From positions 62,001 to 126,000 of the forward strand of contig JASGKO010000036.1 in assembly GCA_049840595.1 (NCBI GenBank): 64,000 nt of DNA. Direction: 5' to 3'. Of this stretch, positions 63,542-64,000 are shown piece by piece; within the stretch, counting starts at the first letter, position 1, and each line of letters opens with the position of its first letter. Position numbers and translations under genes: made by a program. The stretch comes from JASGKO01 sp049840595. Lineage in GTDB: Bacteria > Verrucomicrobiota > Verrucomicrobiia > Chthoniobacterales > Chthoniobacteraceae. A model generated the notes under the pieces. That model had not been told where the DNA came from, made no database searches, and saw nothing but the letters and a program-made list of their open reading frames with translations.

Positions 63542-64000
63542 TTACTGCCAGAGACTTACTAACTCGTTTGCTGAATTCATCCAGATGGAACCGAGGCAAT
63601 TATCAGCGCTAAGATACGACTTGGCACTGACCCGCAAAAAGATGCCGCCCCCGTCTGTCGCAGAAGATGCCACTGAGCGAATATTTTCGCATCGGCTGAC
63701 GCTCGAAGTAACCATTAAAACGCGGACACGCGAGACACCAAATCTGGAGCGATGGATCTCAGTTTTCCACGTCAGTGCATAACTGCGGATTTTTCGCAGA
63801 ATGGAACTCACGTTAAATTTGAAACGCACTACAGGCATCGTTCCTCGATCGGCCTCCAAAAAGCAGAGAATGCGCTTAGCTTTATCAGCAGATTCCAAAA
63901 CGAAAACACAATCCGGAATCACACAGACTTTTTCCCCTTTCGGCCCAATTACATTCCATTGAAAGGGGGTTACTTGGTCAGAGGTCGGAGACGGAAGTGG
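63542..64000 (-). CDS. Replication-relaxation family protein, C-terminal part (5' end outside window)
   Basis: The minus-strand frame is open to the window edge, giving 152 residues. The pattern VIPDCVFVLES then RILCFLEADRGTMPVVR is the strong signature of Replic_Relax proteins, with SSILRKIRSYALTWKTE and FGVSRVRVLMVTSS following. In this family the N-terminus is a winged helix. They are found on plasmids and ICEs near TraG-like ATPases, and are thought to act in DNA relaxation or transfer initiation. Its presence supports a mobile element. The rest of the gene lies past the window. Confidence 0.75.
   Translation of the reverse strand, partial: PLPSPTSDQVTPFQWNVIGPKGEKVCVIPDCVFVLESADKAKRILCFLEADRGTMPVVRFKFNVSSILRKIRSYALTWKTEIHRSRFGVSRVRVLMVTSSVSRCENIRSVASSATDGGGIFLRVSAKSYLSADNCLGSIWMNSANELVSLWQ

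Larger units (their letters stand above)
50766..64000. mobile_element. Integrative element in tRNA-Ala, left part (right end outside window)
   Basis: The gene set is typical of an integrative conjugative or mobilisable element: serine recombinase, ribbon-helix-helix protein, TraG/VirD4-like ATPase, envelope proteins, primase, replication-relaxation protein and accessory genes (S8 protease, AAA ATPase). GC is clearly lower than in the flank. All its large genes are intact, unlike many of the chromosomal ones. The left junction is in the 3' half of tRNA-Ala. I found no second copy of the tRNA end before 64000, so the right junction is outside. Confidence 0.82.

Overview
The window is about 64 kb of a high-GC bacterial chromosome carrying the left part of an integrated mobile element. 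Several features point to the PVC group, most likely Verrucomicrobiota: a very large secreted beta-strand protein whose N-terminus has an LEPxxSRxVLA signature, a CPBP/CAAX-type protease of the exosortase-associated kind, a pilMNOP-like cluster, and genes with weak Shine-Dalgarno sites. This placement is an inference from gene content. No rRNA or CRISPR array is visible.

Region 1 (1-11.1 kb) holds the end of a GT4 glycosyltransferase, an NlpC/P60 hydrolase, a REP/BIME-like palindrome, bioB, a secreted caspase-fold-like protein, a receiver-HDOD regulator, the argH-nudix-tatC run, and the LEPxxSR beta-strand protein. Region 2 (11.1-15.3 kb) has lower GC and carries a badly frameshifted TPR-plus-kinase-fold gene that I call a pseudogene. 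Region 3 (15.7-25 kb) carries aroC, a YwaF-like membrane protein, a PrxQ-type peroxiredoxin, an UlaG-like hydrolase, pgl, sixA, tRNA-Lys, a LysM lipoprotein coupled to PPK2, and pilP/O/N/M-like genes. Region 4 (25-50.6 kb) carries a hybrid histidine kinase, CPBP protease, GT39, PAP2 phosphatase, a LysR gene divergent from an RND pump and its adaptor, a GH1 enzyme overlapping an MGDG-synthase-like glycosyltransferase, a class V aminotransferase, a YcaQ-like glycosylase, an ABC-F ATPase, a TPR protein coupled to uvrA, a stand-alone DHp-like protein, and a DegT aminotransferase.

Region 5 (50.7 kb to the end) is an integrative element in the 3' end of tRNA-Ala(GGC). A large serine recombinase ends inside the tRNA. 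It is followed by a ribbon-helix-helix protein, a TraG/VirD4-like ATPase with a C-terminal nuclease-like domain, two envelope proteins, a CHC2/Toprim primase, an S8 subtilase plus AAA ATPase pair that looks like defence cargo, and a partial replication-relaxation protein. The right end lies outside the window.

At least ten conserved chromosomal genes carry one to three single-base indels while keeping family-typical length and motifs. I read these mainly as consensus errors and annotate each gene as one CDS. The density is far higher at 11.7-15.3 kb, which may be true decay.
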